Source: a virus. Taken from it: a stretch of DNA of 64,000 nt. The DNA lies in the IMG/VR virus record IMGVR_UViG_3300046170_000162, positions 62,001 through 126,000 of that record, one strand, 5' to 3'. The notes beneath the pieces were generated by a model that worked only from the letters and a program-made list of their open reading frames with translations, was not told where the DNA came from and searched no databases. The first letter of the stretch is position 1. Each line of letters opens with the position of its first letter. The position numbers and the translations under genes are program-made. Positions 39,055-47,426 of the stretch are shown here, one piece after another.

Positions 39055-41220
39055 TTATGCGATTGTCTTACTTAGGGATGAGAGCATCTTCTTATTGCTC
39101 CCCTTACCTTTGTAAAGTTTCTTGAAGGCAGCACGGATCTCTTTGATTTCAGCACCGTCCTCGACTTCGATTGACTCACTATCTTCTAGTGTGTTTGTAG
39201 GCATAACGTAGAGTACATCATACTCAGACTCTGTGATCTCTACAAACTTGTCCTTACGGAACTTAGCGTGAGCAAGGTCAACTCTCTTGAGGGCATTCAT
39301 ATACCCAAGTTGACGGAGGTAACCTGCTGCATCACGTGAGTTAACCAGACGGAATCCGATAGTTGTTACCTCAGGGAACTTCTCCTTAAGATTCTGAAGG
39401 AAGATGTTTACTTGGTATGAAGGATTATCTTCTTTCTGATAGATCTTACCAAGTTTACGATCGCGAAGTTGGCACCTACGTCCGTATGCATTCTCAAACA
39501 ACCTACCTGAGAAGAGACCGCTACGCTCACAGAAGTAGGATGCAGGACCAGACTCACCGTCAGTCAAGATTGAAAGAGATACTTTCTGAGCACCAGTCTC
39601 TTTCTTGAACTGAGGGATGATGGAGTGCATAGCAGAGATAGACTCAAGAAGAGGTGTACCACTGAGACCTAGACCTGGAGCGTGGTTGAAACCGTAGTGA
39701 CGACCATACCAGTGTCCTCTGTCGCTGCAGTTAGATGCAACGTTTCTCCAGAATGTCAAGCAAGAACGATCGAAGTCTTTCTTTTTCTTTGCTTCAGAAG
39801 AAAGCATTTCTACAAGACAGAATCCGTTAGAGAATGAGATGTTACCGTACTTTGGTTCAAAACGTTCATCTTCGGGTTGTTCCTGATTGTAGAATGCATT
39901 CCAAGCGTAGGTGAATGCATAGCAACGGAATGGGATGTTGATCTTTCTGCAGAAGTGTGCAAGTTGTAGGACTTGCTTGGCAGTATCAAACAGGCAGTTT
40001 GACATAGAACCTGACCAGTCAAGAAGGAAGATCATACCGTGGTTCTTACCATCAGGTATAACTGTTACTCTCTTGAAGATGTCATCGTTGTACTTGTACT
40101 GGTGTAATACAGTTGTGTTTAGAACACCAGTCTTAGATGTAAGTGAACGTGCATAGGAGTCTGCTGCTTTTCTGCACTCAAACTCTTTGATAAGATAGTT
40201 GATTTCTTTCTGAGACTTTTTGATGAACTCATTGTACTCAACTACAGACTTGTCAAGTTCTTCTTTCTCGTGCTCACTATTGGCACCTGCCCAGAAGGAC
40301 TCAGAGTGGTTTACAAGTTTCTCCCAACCGATAACTAATTTTTTAGTATCGACAGTAGGGATCTCAATGTACTCGGAGTCATATGTATTCTCAACAAGAT
40401 CCTTGACTGCATCTTGGAACTGTTGATCGGTGATTGACTCTAGAGGATCTTTAGTATCTGTACCTTCTTGTCCGTTGGATTGCTGATCATCAGTTGGTTC
40501 TGGTTGACCTTGCTCAAAGGATGGATTGTCAATGTCTGCATCAGGGTTTACGTCCTCTTGGAACTTTTCCTGATCAGCAGGACCATCAGTCTTTTCATCA
40601 GATGGAATCATCTCACCTTGTCCACCACCTTGAGGTGCACCCTTAGGAACTGGAACTTCCTGTGTCTGCTGCTCTTCAAGAGTCTCCTTCATATACTTGA
40701 ATACCTTAAGAGCAACGTCACACGCTTCTTGGAAAGTCTCTGCGTTACCAGTCTCATCTACAAATACTTGCTCTTCAGCAGAGAAAGGAATGTTTCTGAA
40801 GTTACCGATCTTGAAGTGAAGGTTGATACGATCGATAAGGTTTAGTTTGTATGCTTCAGATGCTTGGAAGAAGTCTTGAGCATCTAGATCTCTGTATCCT
40901 CTGTAGAAAGTTTTTGGTAGACCTTGATAGCGTCTCTTCATCATCTTCTCGATACGTGCATCTTCTGTCACGTTGACGTATGACTGAGGACATTTGAACT
41001 GATCTGCATTCCAATCAGCAGGAGTGTAAAGTGCGTGTCCTACTTCGTGTGCTACAAGTAGATCATAAACCTGCTCAGTTGCTTTCTCCCACTGAGGAAG
41101 AGTTAGAACTCTACGCTTGACATCAAATGATGCTGTCTCACATTTCTTGTGCTCGATTATAAGGTCTTCAGTTGCGAGCAACTTAGCAAGTGTACCTTTG
41201 ACTCCTGTGTTTACTGTCAT
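39055..41220 (-). CDS. zinc metallopeptidase-like / vWA domain protein (CobT-like)
   Basis: 721 aa. The N-terminal domain has LLVAHEVGHALYTP (HExxH, residues 54-58) and NVTEDARIEKMMK with the downstream Glu/Asp expected of a gluzincin. The acidic middle (about 200-270: GGGQGEMIPSDEKTDGPADQ) is CobT-like. The C-terminal vWA domain has FLLDWSGSMSN (D-x-S-x-S, MIDAS), SGTPL (MIDAS Thr) and LTDGESG. Partner of the CobS-like ATPase next to it by family analogy. Often annotated as a peptidase in cyanophages. Confidence 0.85.
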   Translation of the reverse strand: MTVNTGVKGTLAKLLATEDLIIEHKKCETASFDVKRRVLTLPQWEKATEQVYDLLVAHEVGHALYTPADWNADQFKCPQSYVNVTEDARIEKMMKRRYQGLPKTFYRGYRDLDAQDFFQASEAYKLNLIDRINLHFKIGNFRNIPFSAEEQVFVDETGNAETFQEACDVALKVFKYMKETLEEQQTQEVPVPKGAPQGGGQGEMIPSDEKTDGPADQEKFQEDVNPDADIDNPSFEQGQPEPTDDQQSNGQEGTDTKDPLESITDQQFQDAVKDLVENTYDSEYIEIPTVDTKKLVIGWEKLVNHSESFWAGANSEHEKEELDKSVVEYNEFIKKSQKEINYLIKEFECRKAADSYARSLTSKTGVLNTTVLHQYKYNDDIFKRVTVIPDGKNHGMIFLLDWSGSMSNCLFDTAKQVLQLAHFCRKINIPFRCYAFTYAWNAFYNQEQPEDERFEPKYGNISFSNGFCLVEMLSSEAKKKKDFDRSCLTFWRNVASNCSDRGHWYGRHYGFNHAPGLGLSGTPLLESISAMHSIIPQFKKETGAQKVSLSILTDGESGPASYFCERSGLFSGRLFENAYGRRCQLRDRKLGKIYQKEDNPSYQVNIFLQNLKEKFPEVTTIGFRLVNSRDAAGYLRQLGYMNALKRVDLAHAKFRKDKFVEITESEYDVLYVMPTNTLEDSESIEVEDGAEIKEIRAAFKKLYKGKGSNKKMLSSLSKTIA

Positions 41221-41244
41221 TTGTTTCCGTGTCTATGTACATAT

Positions 41245-41275
41245 TATAAAACCCCTCCAAGCGAATGGAAGGGTT
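41245..41275 (-). terminator. terminator-like hairpin with adjoining -10
   Basis: AACCCTTCC/GGAGGGGTT (one bulge) followed by TTTAT. TATAATATG follows directly, which may be the -10 for the vWA gene. TGGCACAC precedes the stem. Confidence 0.7.
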
Positions 41276-41297
41276 AGTGTGCCAGTTTGTCAACTGT

Positions 41298-41933
41298 CTA
41301 CTTTGCGTTGAATGCTATCGATACTCGTGGATGATCTGATCGGTTCTCTGATGTTTTGTGCTCCAACCAAGATGGGAATAATACTAGTGTGTTAGGTGTA
41401 CAGGGGAAAAATCTACCTTCTTCTGTACCCCACATTGCCATCTTAGAGTATGGATTTGGATTCATAAAAACGATTCCACCCATATTTGCTGTGGTCTCGT
41501 GATAATATACTCCAGATACAACAGAGTTAGCGTGAGTATGAACTGCCTGACTGCTACCCTTAGGTAATTTATTTATCCAACTTTGAAAAATTTGTGCCTC
41601 AGTATAAACTTGTTCTAAGGAATGCATAATAAATCTTTCAAACTCTGGCATATCATATCGTTTGAATAACTGTAGACCGTACATACCATTGTGCGATCCT
41701 TCAACGATAGAACGTTTTGCACCTGGGGATAAGTGAGATAGGATCTCGGGGTCGTCTGGTAGTGAGTTTATTTCATCTGTAATCATAGAGTTATTATGAT
41801 TAAACACATAGATTGTGGTAGGAAATAATTCAACCCTAGAAGTTTTCAATGGGTCTAAGAAGTCCTGGGTAAATTGGGAAATCTTACTTCTCGGACTTTC
41901 TGAGGTATCTTTAGAGTAAAACTGATGCTCCAT
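41298..41933 (-). CDS. 2OG-Fe(II) oxygenase-like protein
   Basis: 211 aa. QAVHTHANSVVSGVYYHETT and NTLVLFPSWLEHKTSENRSD followed by RVSIAFNAK are the family landmarks (H-x-H and distal His). The N-terminal 26 codons overlap the upstream gene by 79 bases, so a later start such as the ATG around residue 50 cannot be excluded. Confidence 0.75.
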   Translation of the reverse strand: MEHQFYSKDTSESPRSKISQFTQDFLDPLKTSRVELFPTTIYVFNHNNSMITDEINSLPDDPEILSHLSPGAKRSIVEGSHNGMYGLQLFKRYDMPEFERFIMHSLEQVYTEAQIFQSWINKLPKGSSQAVHTHANSVVSGVYYHETTANMGGIVFMNPNPYSKMAMWGTEEGRFFPCTPNTLVLFPSWLEHKTSENRSDHPRVSIAFNAK

Positions 41934-42433
41934 CGTTCTTGGTTTTCATAATTTTGTCGGACTTCGTGATCATTATAACCTGGCCAGAAGTATAAGTCAC
42001 GCTCTCTTGGGATTTGACAATGTGTGTATGCCCAATAAGGTTGTATTCTATTTAACGTTTCGACAGAGTGTGAGGGATGATAGAAATATATGTCCCCAGT
42101 GTCACCTGGTGGGACCTTGACATAGTAAGTCCCTGCCATATCGCAATCTGCGTGGTTGTGACGCATTTGGAACCCACCTTTCGGATTGACGTTGACCCAC
42201 ATCTTGTCAATCTGGAGTTCTTCATCAAAAGGTTCGATGTTCGAGAGAACCCAATCTGCAAACTTTGGATACACCAAATGATATTCAAAGTTAGAATGAA
42301 TAGTTGAGTACCCAGTGCCATAAAAAATATTGGTATCTACACAGATGTCATCACGGTGATCCAGAAGATCAAACTTAAATTCATCGTGCTTACTGTACCC
42401 ATTGTTACTAGTAAAAAAAGGATGACTAAACAT
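41855..42433 (-). CDS. 2OG-Fe(II) oxygenase-like protein
   Basis: 192 aa. FQMRHNHADCDMAGTYYVKV and RDLYFWPGYNDHEVRQN with RWSISFTLKI are the same double-stranded beta-helix pattern. Directly adjoins gp46 (one-base overlap). A likely paralogue of the next gene. Confidence 0.72.
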   Translation of the reverse strand: MFSHPFFTSNNGYSKHDEFKFDLLDHRDDICVDTNIFYGTGYSTIHSNFEYHLVYPKFADWVLSNIEPFDEELQIDKMWVNVNPKGGFQMRHNHADCDMAGTYYVKVPPGDTGDIYFYHPSHSVETLNRIQPYWAYTHCQIPRERDLYFWPGYNDHEVRQNYENQERWSISFTLKIPQKVREVRFPNLPRTS

Positions 42434-44151
42434 TACTCATAAATGAATGATTTACTAAACCCGTTTACTTTTTCAAAACGAATTTGCTTCTCAAACTTAT
42501 CTGCAAGCACCTCACCTTTATGTGAGATCACAAAGAAGTTCGTGTCGCTACCTAGACTCTTAAGAATTTTTAAGAGTTCATCTGTTGCTTGGTTATCTAG
42601 CGATGAATCAAACACTTCGTCAAGGATGAGAAGGTTTGTCGCTACAGAGTTTTTGAGTTTCGCAACGTGTCTCCAAGTAAATAATAATGACAGATCAATC
42701 TTCTGCTTTTCGCCTTCAGAAAATGAGGCATAGGAGAACTTGTCGCGATGGCGAGATTTTATCACCTCGCTAAACTCTTCGTCAAGGGTAAAATTAACGA
42801 AGGTATCCATCTCACCCAGATACTTATTGATTCTCTGGTTGATGATAGGGATATACTTAGCAATAATTTTAGACTTGATACCACCATCCTTAAGGAGGTT
42901 ACCAACTAGTTTGTAATCTAATGTTTCTCTAGAAACTTTAGAACAAGACTCTTCCTTCTCGTCGTAAGTTTGTTGGAAGACAACTAGTTGTTCTCTCTCT
43001 TTCTTGATGTCAGGTAATGTATTTAGACGCTGAACGTGAGATAAGATCTCACTATTCTCTTTCATTAAATTCTTTTCTTCATTGTACAGACGGCGAATCT
43101 CAAATTGATCTTCCGTAAGTTGATTTGTATCTTTCTTAATGCTCGTACAAAGTTCTATAGTATCTGCAATCTGTGTGTCAAGTTCAGATACTGCAACACG
43201 CATCTCTTCGTACTTCTTCGAATAGATAGAAACCTTCATATTTCTAAACGATTCTTCAATATCCTGAGAGCAGGTAGGACAGGTTGAGTTCTTCTCAAAG
43301 AATTCTTTATCCTTGATAGACTTCTTACCTTTGTCTTGTAATTTAGATTTGATCTTATTTTGCTTCATCAAAATACTCTCGTGCTTCATCAACTCTTCTT
43401 GCATAGACTTGAGTCCGATGACACGAGAGTTCACAATGGAGATCTCTTCTTTGATCACCAACATTCTATCTTCATTGTCTTTAAATTTATCTTGCTGTCT
43501 ATTGATACGCTCATCATTTACTGCTGATAACTTATCAACAGTTCTCTTCTGAGAATTAATTGCTTGTTCTGCAAGTTGTAACTGATGCTCACACTCTTTG
43601 AGTTGTTCTCTGTTATCTTTCATACGCTCCTTGAGGAGCATATTCATTTGCGAAAAGATCTGAATGTCCAGTAGATCTTCGATAACCTCTCTTCGATGCG
43701 GAGCAGATAACTGCATAAAAGGAACAAAAGTAGAACTTCCAAGTATAACCACTTGAGTGAAAGACTTGAAGTTAAGTTTAAGTATCGATTGTTCCAAGTA
43801 TTTTTGATAGTCTCGATTCGCAGCGTCTTGATCAACGAGTTCGCCATTCCTCCAAATTTCAAATACATTGGGTTTCATCCCTCGTACTACTTTGTATGAA
43901 ACAGAACCAATACTAAAATCAATTTCAACGAGGGTATCTCTTTCATTAATAGTATTTACCAACTGAGACTTGGACACCTTTCGGAAAGGTCTATTGAATA
44001 ATCCAAAGCACAAAGCATCCAACATTGTGGACTTGCCTGCACCATTGTTACCTACAACAAGAGTTGATCCAGTATCAATTAGATCCAGTTCGGTAAAGTT
44101 GTTGCCAGTTGATAAAAAATTTCGCCATCTAAGTTTCTCAAAAATAATCAT
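42433..44151 (-). CDS. gp46: recombination nuclease subunit gp46 (Rad50/SbcC-like)
   Basis: 572 aa. Walker A LVVGNNGAGKSTMLDALCFG (residues 32-51), two coiled-coil arms, a zinc hook CPTC in ENSTCPTCSQDI (about residue 290), and the C-terminal ABC signature SFSEGEKQKIDLSL with LLILDEVFDSS (Walker B). With gp47 it resects ends for recombination-dependent replication and degrades host DNA. Confidence 0.95.
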   Translation of the reverse strand: MIIFEKLRWRNFLSTGNNFTELDLIDTGSTLVVGNNGAGKSTMLDALCFGLFNRPFRKVSKSQLVNTINERDTLVEIDFSIGSVSYKVVRGMKPNVFEIWRNGELVDQDAANRDYQKYLEQSILKLNFKSFTQVVILGSSTFVPFMQLSAPHRREVIEDLLDIQIFSQMNMLLKERMKDNREQLKECEHQLQLAEQAINSQKRTVDKLSAVNDERINRQQDKFKDNEDRMLVIKEEISIVNSRVIGLKSMQEELMKHESILMKQNKIKSKLQDKGKKSIKDKEFFEKNSTCPTCSQDIEESFRNMKVSIYSKKYEEMRVAVSELDTQIADTIELCTSIKKDTNQLTEDQFEIRRLYNEEKNLMKENSEILSHVQRLNTLPDIKKEREQLVVFQQTYDEKEESCSKVSRETLDYKLVGNLLKDGGIKSKIIAKYIPIINQRINKYLGEMDTFVNFTLDEEFSEVIKSRHRDKFSYASFSEGEKQKIDLSLLFTWRHVAKLKNSVATNLLILDEVFDSSLDNQATDELLKILKSLGSDTNFFVISHKGEVLADKFEKQIRFEKVNGFSKSFIYE

Positions 44152-44432
44152 TGAAAATCTGGAGGTACCACCACTTGATCAGGTTTTACTACAACATAGT
44201 CGTAGCGATGCGCTAGGCAATTATGTACTACGAGATCGAAATCGACCTCAAGGACATCTAGTTTACGTTTGTAATCGTTTGCCTCTAGCATTAAATTATA
44301 GCGCACAGCATCATCCTTGTCAATGAAAATCTGTACTGCTTTGGTAAGTGGTTCCTTAGCATCTGGATTATCGGGATCTGCTTTGTTTACAGCATACACC
44401 CCTCCGTTAGAATTATCAACAAGGATATACAT
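44148..44432 (-). CDS. hypothetical protein between gp46 and gp47
   Basis: 94 aa, alpha/beta in appearance (MYILVDNSNGGVYAVNKADP at the start; FDLVVHNCLAHRYDYVVVKP). It overlaps gp46 by 4 bases and gp47 by one. Position between the two nuclease subunits suggests a link, as with the small ORFs in T4 between 46 and 47. Unknown. Confidence 0.65.
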   Translation of the reverse strand: MYILVDNSNGGVYAVNKADPDNPDAKEPLTKAVQIFIDKDDAVRYNLMLEANDYKRKLDVLEVDFDLVVHNCLAHRYDYVVVKPDQVVVPPDFQ

Positions 44433-45478
44433 TATAGGTTTAGACTCTCCACGTATAAGGACTTCAGAATGTTAACGACATTTTTCTTGTCAACAGATTC
44501 CTCCAAGTCCATAACGTAAGTCTCAAGGATACTCATTGTATCTTCCATCTTCACGTCTTCTTTAATCTCGGGTGCATCTAGTGTAAGATCCTCAATGATT
44601 TTTAGATCTGCCACATCTGCCTGTTGAATTGCTTTAATCATACGATCAAACCATTTCTGATTAGATCTGTTCTGAACGATTAGTTTGACGAATGCTCCTT
44701 TGAGTTCGGAGAGGTCAGGAATATCATCGTAATCGTTTCTAGAATCATCGTAGTATAATTTGCAGAATATATCGTATGGATTTTTAACGAATGTTAAGTT
44801 TAATGTATCAGTATTTAGTACGTGGAATCCACGATCCTGACCGTAATCATTCCAGTAAAGATGGTACGGGTTTCCGAGATATTGAATATTGTTTTGTCTA
44901 GATTTCATATGGTAATGACCAGTACACACTAGTGGGAACTTACCATACCTCTCAGGATTTTCTCCGTGCTCCATTATGTGACCTGGAACTGCTTCAAACC
45001 CAGATAGTTCTAGGTGTCCAAGGAGAATGTCAGCAGTGGACTTATCAATAACGTCATCAACAGTATCTTTATTGTCAGGACAAATCCAAGGCAAAAATAG
45101 AATTTTCTTCTCACCAAATTTTAATTCTGTTGGTGACTCAATGATAGTAATATTATCGTACTCGCCTAGTAGATGATCAGGCGCATTCACACGTAGAGTA
45201 TTCTTATAATAGATGTCGTGATTACCGATAAGCATAATCATCTTGACACCCATCTCTTGAAGCGGATCAAACCACATTTCCTTTGCAGCATCTAGAGATG
45301 CAAAGTTGATTGACTTACGCTTATCAAAGGTATCACCTAAACAAAATACTGTTTTGATTTTATGCTTCTTAATATAAGGGATCACAGTATTCGTATAGAA
45401 CTCTCTGTACTTCTCAATGAAGACAGGGTGGTCATTACGAACACCGAAGTGTTGATCAGTTATCAGAAGAACTTTCAT
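44432..45478 (-). CDS. gp47: recombination nuclease subunit gp47 (Mre11/SbcD-like)
   Basis: 348 aa. Calcineurin-like phosphoesterase motifs in order: ITDQHFGV (D-x-H), FCLGDTFDKR (GDxxD), LIGNHDIYY (GNHD), LGHLELSG and CTGHYHMKS (GHxH). Catalytic subunit of the gp46/47 nuclease. Confidence 0.95.
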   Translation of the reverse strand: MKVLLITDQHFGVRNDHPVFIEKYREFYTNTVIPYIKKHKIKTVFCLGDTFDKRKSINFASLDAAKEMWFDPLQEMGVKMIMLIGNHDIYYKNTLRVNAPDHLLGEYDNITIIESPTELKFGEKKILFLPWICPDNKDTVDDVIDKSTADILLGHLELSGFEAVPGHIMEHGENPERYGKFPLVCTGHYHMKSRQNNIQYLGNPYHLYWNDYGQDRGFHVLNTDTLNLTFVKNPYDIFCKLYYDDSRNDYDDIPDLSELKGAFVKLIVQNRSNQKWFDRMIKAIQQADVADLKIIEDLTLDAPEIKEDVKMEDTMSILETYVMDLEESVDKKNVVNILKSLYVESLNL

Positions 45479-45710
45479 CTTTGGTTGGTTTAATAAATTC
45501 CTTTTTTTCGTAGTCGTAGTAAGGGTGTGGTTCTGAAGGTACCCAAGGTTTTTTAGATTCGTTTCCGATAACGATAAATCTATCAGCAGCGAACGTTCCT
45601 GCTAAACTGATCGTGATGTCATCACCGTCAACCCAGTTCATTGTACCATCCTTTTTGGTGTGGTTCAATAAGTCTTGGATCTTGTCGATCATTTCTTGTG
45701 TCAGTTTCAT
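45456..45710 (-). CDS. hypothetical protein
   Basis: 84 aa (MKLTQEMIDKIQDLLNHTKK at the start), then DGDDITISLAGTFAADRFIV, acidic and Ser-rich end. Overlaps gp47 by 23 bases and pcyA by 4. Unknown. Confidence 0.62.
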   Translation of the reverse strand: MKLTQEMIDKIQDLLNHTKKDGTMNWVDGDDITISLAGTFAADRFIVIGNESKKPWVPSEPHPYYDYEKKEFIKPTKDESSSDN

Positions 45711-46378
45711 TTAAGTTTTGGAATGTCGAAGAGCATTTCGTTTATGTATTTCTCTGCAAACTCTCTGTCAAACCATTGACTTAGAACTGCGAGAGTCTTC
45801 TTATTTTGTTTCTGGGATTTACAGTACCAAGTCTGGTCATCTAATCTTAACATATTATTGACCCAGTTGTCATCCTTCTTTGAATTCCTAACGTGATCAC
45901 AATATATCATAAGGATGTTGTTGACCAAGTTGATGAAATCCTTCTGCTCACTTGCTAGATGTAGTCTTTGAAACTTACACCAAGGAGAGAAGATCTCACC
46001 CCATAGTGGTAATGGTCTTTTATGTGTGAAATTATATGAGTTACACAACGGTTCTATACTAGCGTAGATGTTACCACATTCGTTTACAGGTGATACATCT
46101 ACAATCGCAGCAGTTACTGTCTGAGGTGTTGCAATAATATCTGCACCAAAGATAGGTATCGGGTACTCAAAGTCTGGAAAGAATACACAGTGGAGTACAT
46201 CTAGTTTATCTGTCTTTGCTACTTCGAGGTGTAACTTACGAAGACCTTCGCATTTGTATATCTCATTTTTTATGATAAGATTACCATTAACTATTTCTTC
46301 TTGATCACATTCAACTCGTTCAGCATCCAACCCTTCAATCGCTAAGCGAATGACAGTTGCAAGTTGTTCGATTAACAT
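45707..46378 (-). CDS. pcyA: phycocyanobilin:ferredoxin oxidoreductase
   Basis: 223 aa, ferredoxin-dependent bilin reductase family. The segment LRKLHLEVAKTDKLDVLHCV followed by FFPDFEYPIPIFGADIIA matches PcyA, with equivalents of the catalytic Glu76, His88 and Asp105 of Synechocystis PcyA at E52, H63 and D80. RPLPLWGEIFSPWC is also conserved. It reduces biliverdin to phycocyanobilin, feeding phycobilisome or phytochrome pigment during infection. The features favour PcyA over the cyanophage PebS. It overlaps gp55 by one base, so an auxiliary gene rides with the late sigma factor. Confidence 0.92.
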   Translation of the reverse strand: MLIEQLATVIRLAIEGLDAERVECDQEEIVNGNLIIKNEIYKCEGLRKLHLEVAKTDKLDVLHCVFFPDFEYPIPIFGADIIATPQTVTAAIVDVSPVNECGNIYASIEPLCNSYNFTHKRPLPLWGEIFSPWCKFQRLHLASEQKDFINLVNNILMIYCDHVRNSKKDDNWVNNMLRLDDQTWYCKSQKQNKKTLAVLSQWFDREFAEKYINEMLFDIPKLK

Positions 46379-46860
46379 TAGTAACGATTGTTCATTTCAA
46401 TACGAGACTTGATACTATTAAGTTGTGCAGTATCTCCGTCTCCATCAGAATGGAATACTTGATCGAATCCACTCTTCTCAATAATTTTATCTTTAATATC
46501 CATCTGTCTTTTCTCTTTAGCAATCCTTCTTAAGAATGCATAGTAAACGATTTGAGTAAAATATGCAAAAGGATTCCTGCTTTTAGCAGGATCAAAGTTG
46601 TCAATATACTGAACACAATTCTCGATACCATCTGAGATCATATCCTCCTTGTACATATAGTTAATAAAGTTTGGTCTATATGAAAGGTGAGTAGCAATCT
46701 TTAGGAAGCACTCTCCAATGTACTCATCAATTCTAGGTTTGGGTTTAGATTTGATTTTAGAAATTTCCACCAGGTCTCTGTATTTAACGATAGCAGCAAG
46801 AAATTTCTGGTTATCTACATAGTGCTGGTTTTTGGTTCGCCGTGCTGCCATTAACGCCAT
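46378..46860 (-). CDS. gp55: late transcription sigma factor gp55
   Basis: 160 aa. Short sigma factor: region 2-like EDMISDGIENCVQYIDNFDP and RNPFAYFTQIVYYAFLRRIA (core binding and -10 recognition), basic C-terminus. T4 gp55 is 185 aa. It directs host polymerase to TATAAATA late promoters, many of which are seen here. An ATG at 46851 is an alternative start. Confidence 0.93.
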   Translation of the reverse strand: MALMAARRTKNQHYVDNQKFLAAIVKYRDLVEISKIKSKPKPRIDEYIGECFLKIATHLSYRPNFINYMYKEDMISDGIENCVQYIDNFDPAKSRNPFAYFTQIVYYAFLRRIAKEKRQMDIKDKIIEKSGFDQVFHSDGDGDTAQLNSIKSRIEMNNRY

Positions 46861-46883
46861 TGTGTTGGTTACTTCATAATGTA

Positions 46884-46912
46884 ATTGTAGCAGAGAACTG
46901 GGATCTGGTCAA
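46884..46912 (-). promoter_or_regulatory. sigma70-type promoter of gp55
   Basis: TTGACC, 17-base spacer, TACAAT, ending 24 bases before the gp55 ATG. Predicts that the late sigma factor is made by host polymerase before late genes. Confidence 0.8.
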
Positions 46913-46987
46913 TGGTTATTGATGCCCTTGACATCCTTCTCTAAAACAATTATGATCAACACTGTCGGGGTTGCAAAGGATAAGCTC

Positions 46988-47425
46988 TTAGCTATTACCG
47001 TTAAACAGTTGTTCTAATTTCTTTCTCATCTTTTCTACTTCACCGATGAGACCCATTTCCTGAGTCAGTTCAATACTCGAATCAGGGACATCATCGGGAT
47101 GTTTTTTGAACTCTTGTTTACAAAAGAATTTGTACATCAGAACCGCGTCCGACGACATCGGCGCGATCGTAATAATCCTCTCTTCAGGAATAATAAAGAA
47201 GTCTTCATCAGAGAAGACCATCCACCTCTTGAGTCCTACTGCTACTGCTCTCTTATCTTCAATCATCTTCTCAGTGCTGTGCACTTTGCCAGGGTCTTGA
47301 ATGAATGCACAATAGAAACCTTTATGCTCTTCTACTACAACAACTCTGCCAAGAAGTTCCTCTCCAGATGTAAGTTTAATACATCCGTAGAATTCTTCGT
47401 CGGGTTTGATGTAATTTAGAGACAT
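46988..47425 (-). CDS. Sm-like conserved protein
   Basis: 145 aa. YGCIKLTSGEELLGRVVVVE (residues 13-32) has the Sm1-like I-x-L-x-x-G-E-x-[IVL]-x-G pattern, and ERIITIAPMSSD a second strand pair. A C-terminal helix (EVEKMRKKLEQLF) follows. Similar in pattern to the proteins at 26657 and 26865. RNA binding possible. It is the last gene after uvsW, spaced by one base. Confidence 0.65.
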   Translation of the reverse strand: MSLNYIKPDEEFYGCIKLTSGEELLGRVVVVEEHKGFYCAFIQDPGKVHSTEKMIEDKRAVAVGLKRWMVFSDEDFFIIPEERIITIAPMSSDAVLMYKFFCKQEFKKHPDDVPDSSIELTQEMGLIGEVEKMRKKLEQLFNGNS

Positions 47426-47426
47426 A

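Noticed and set aside
46869-46934. 21-aa frame MSRASITIDQIPVLCYNYIM in front of gp55
   Set aside because: It covers the -35 and -10 of the gp55 promoter and has no conserved-looking features; the DNA is better explained as a promoter.
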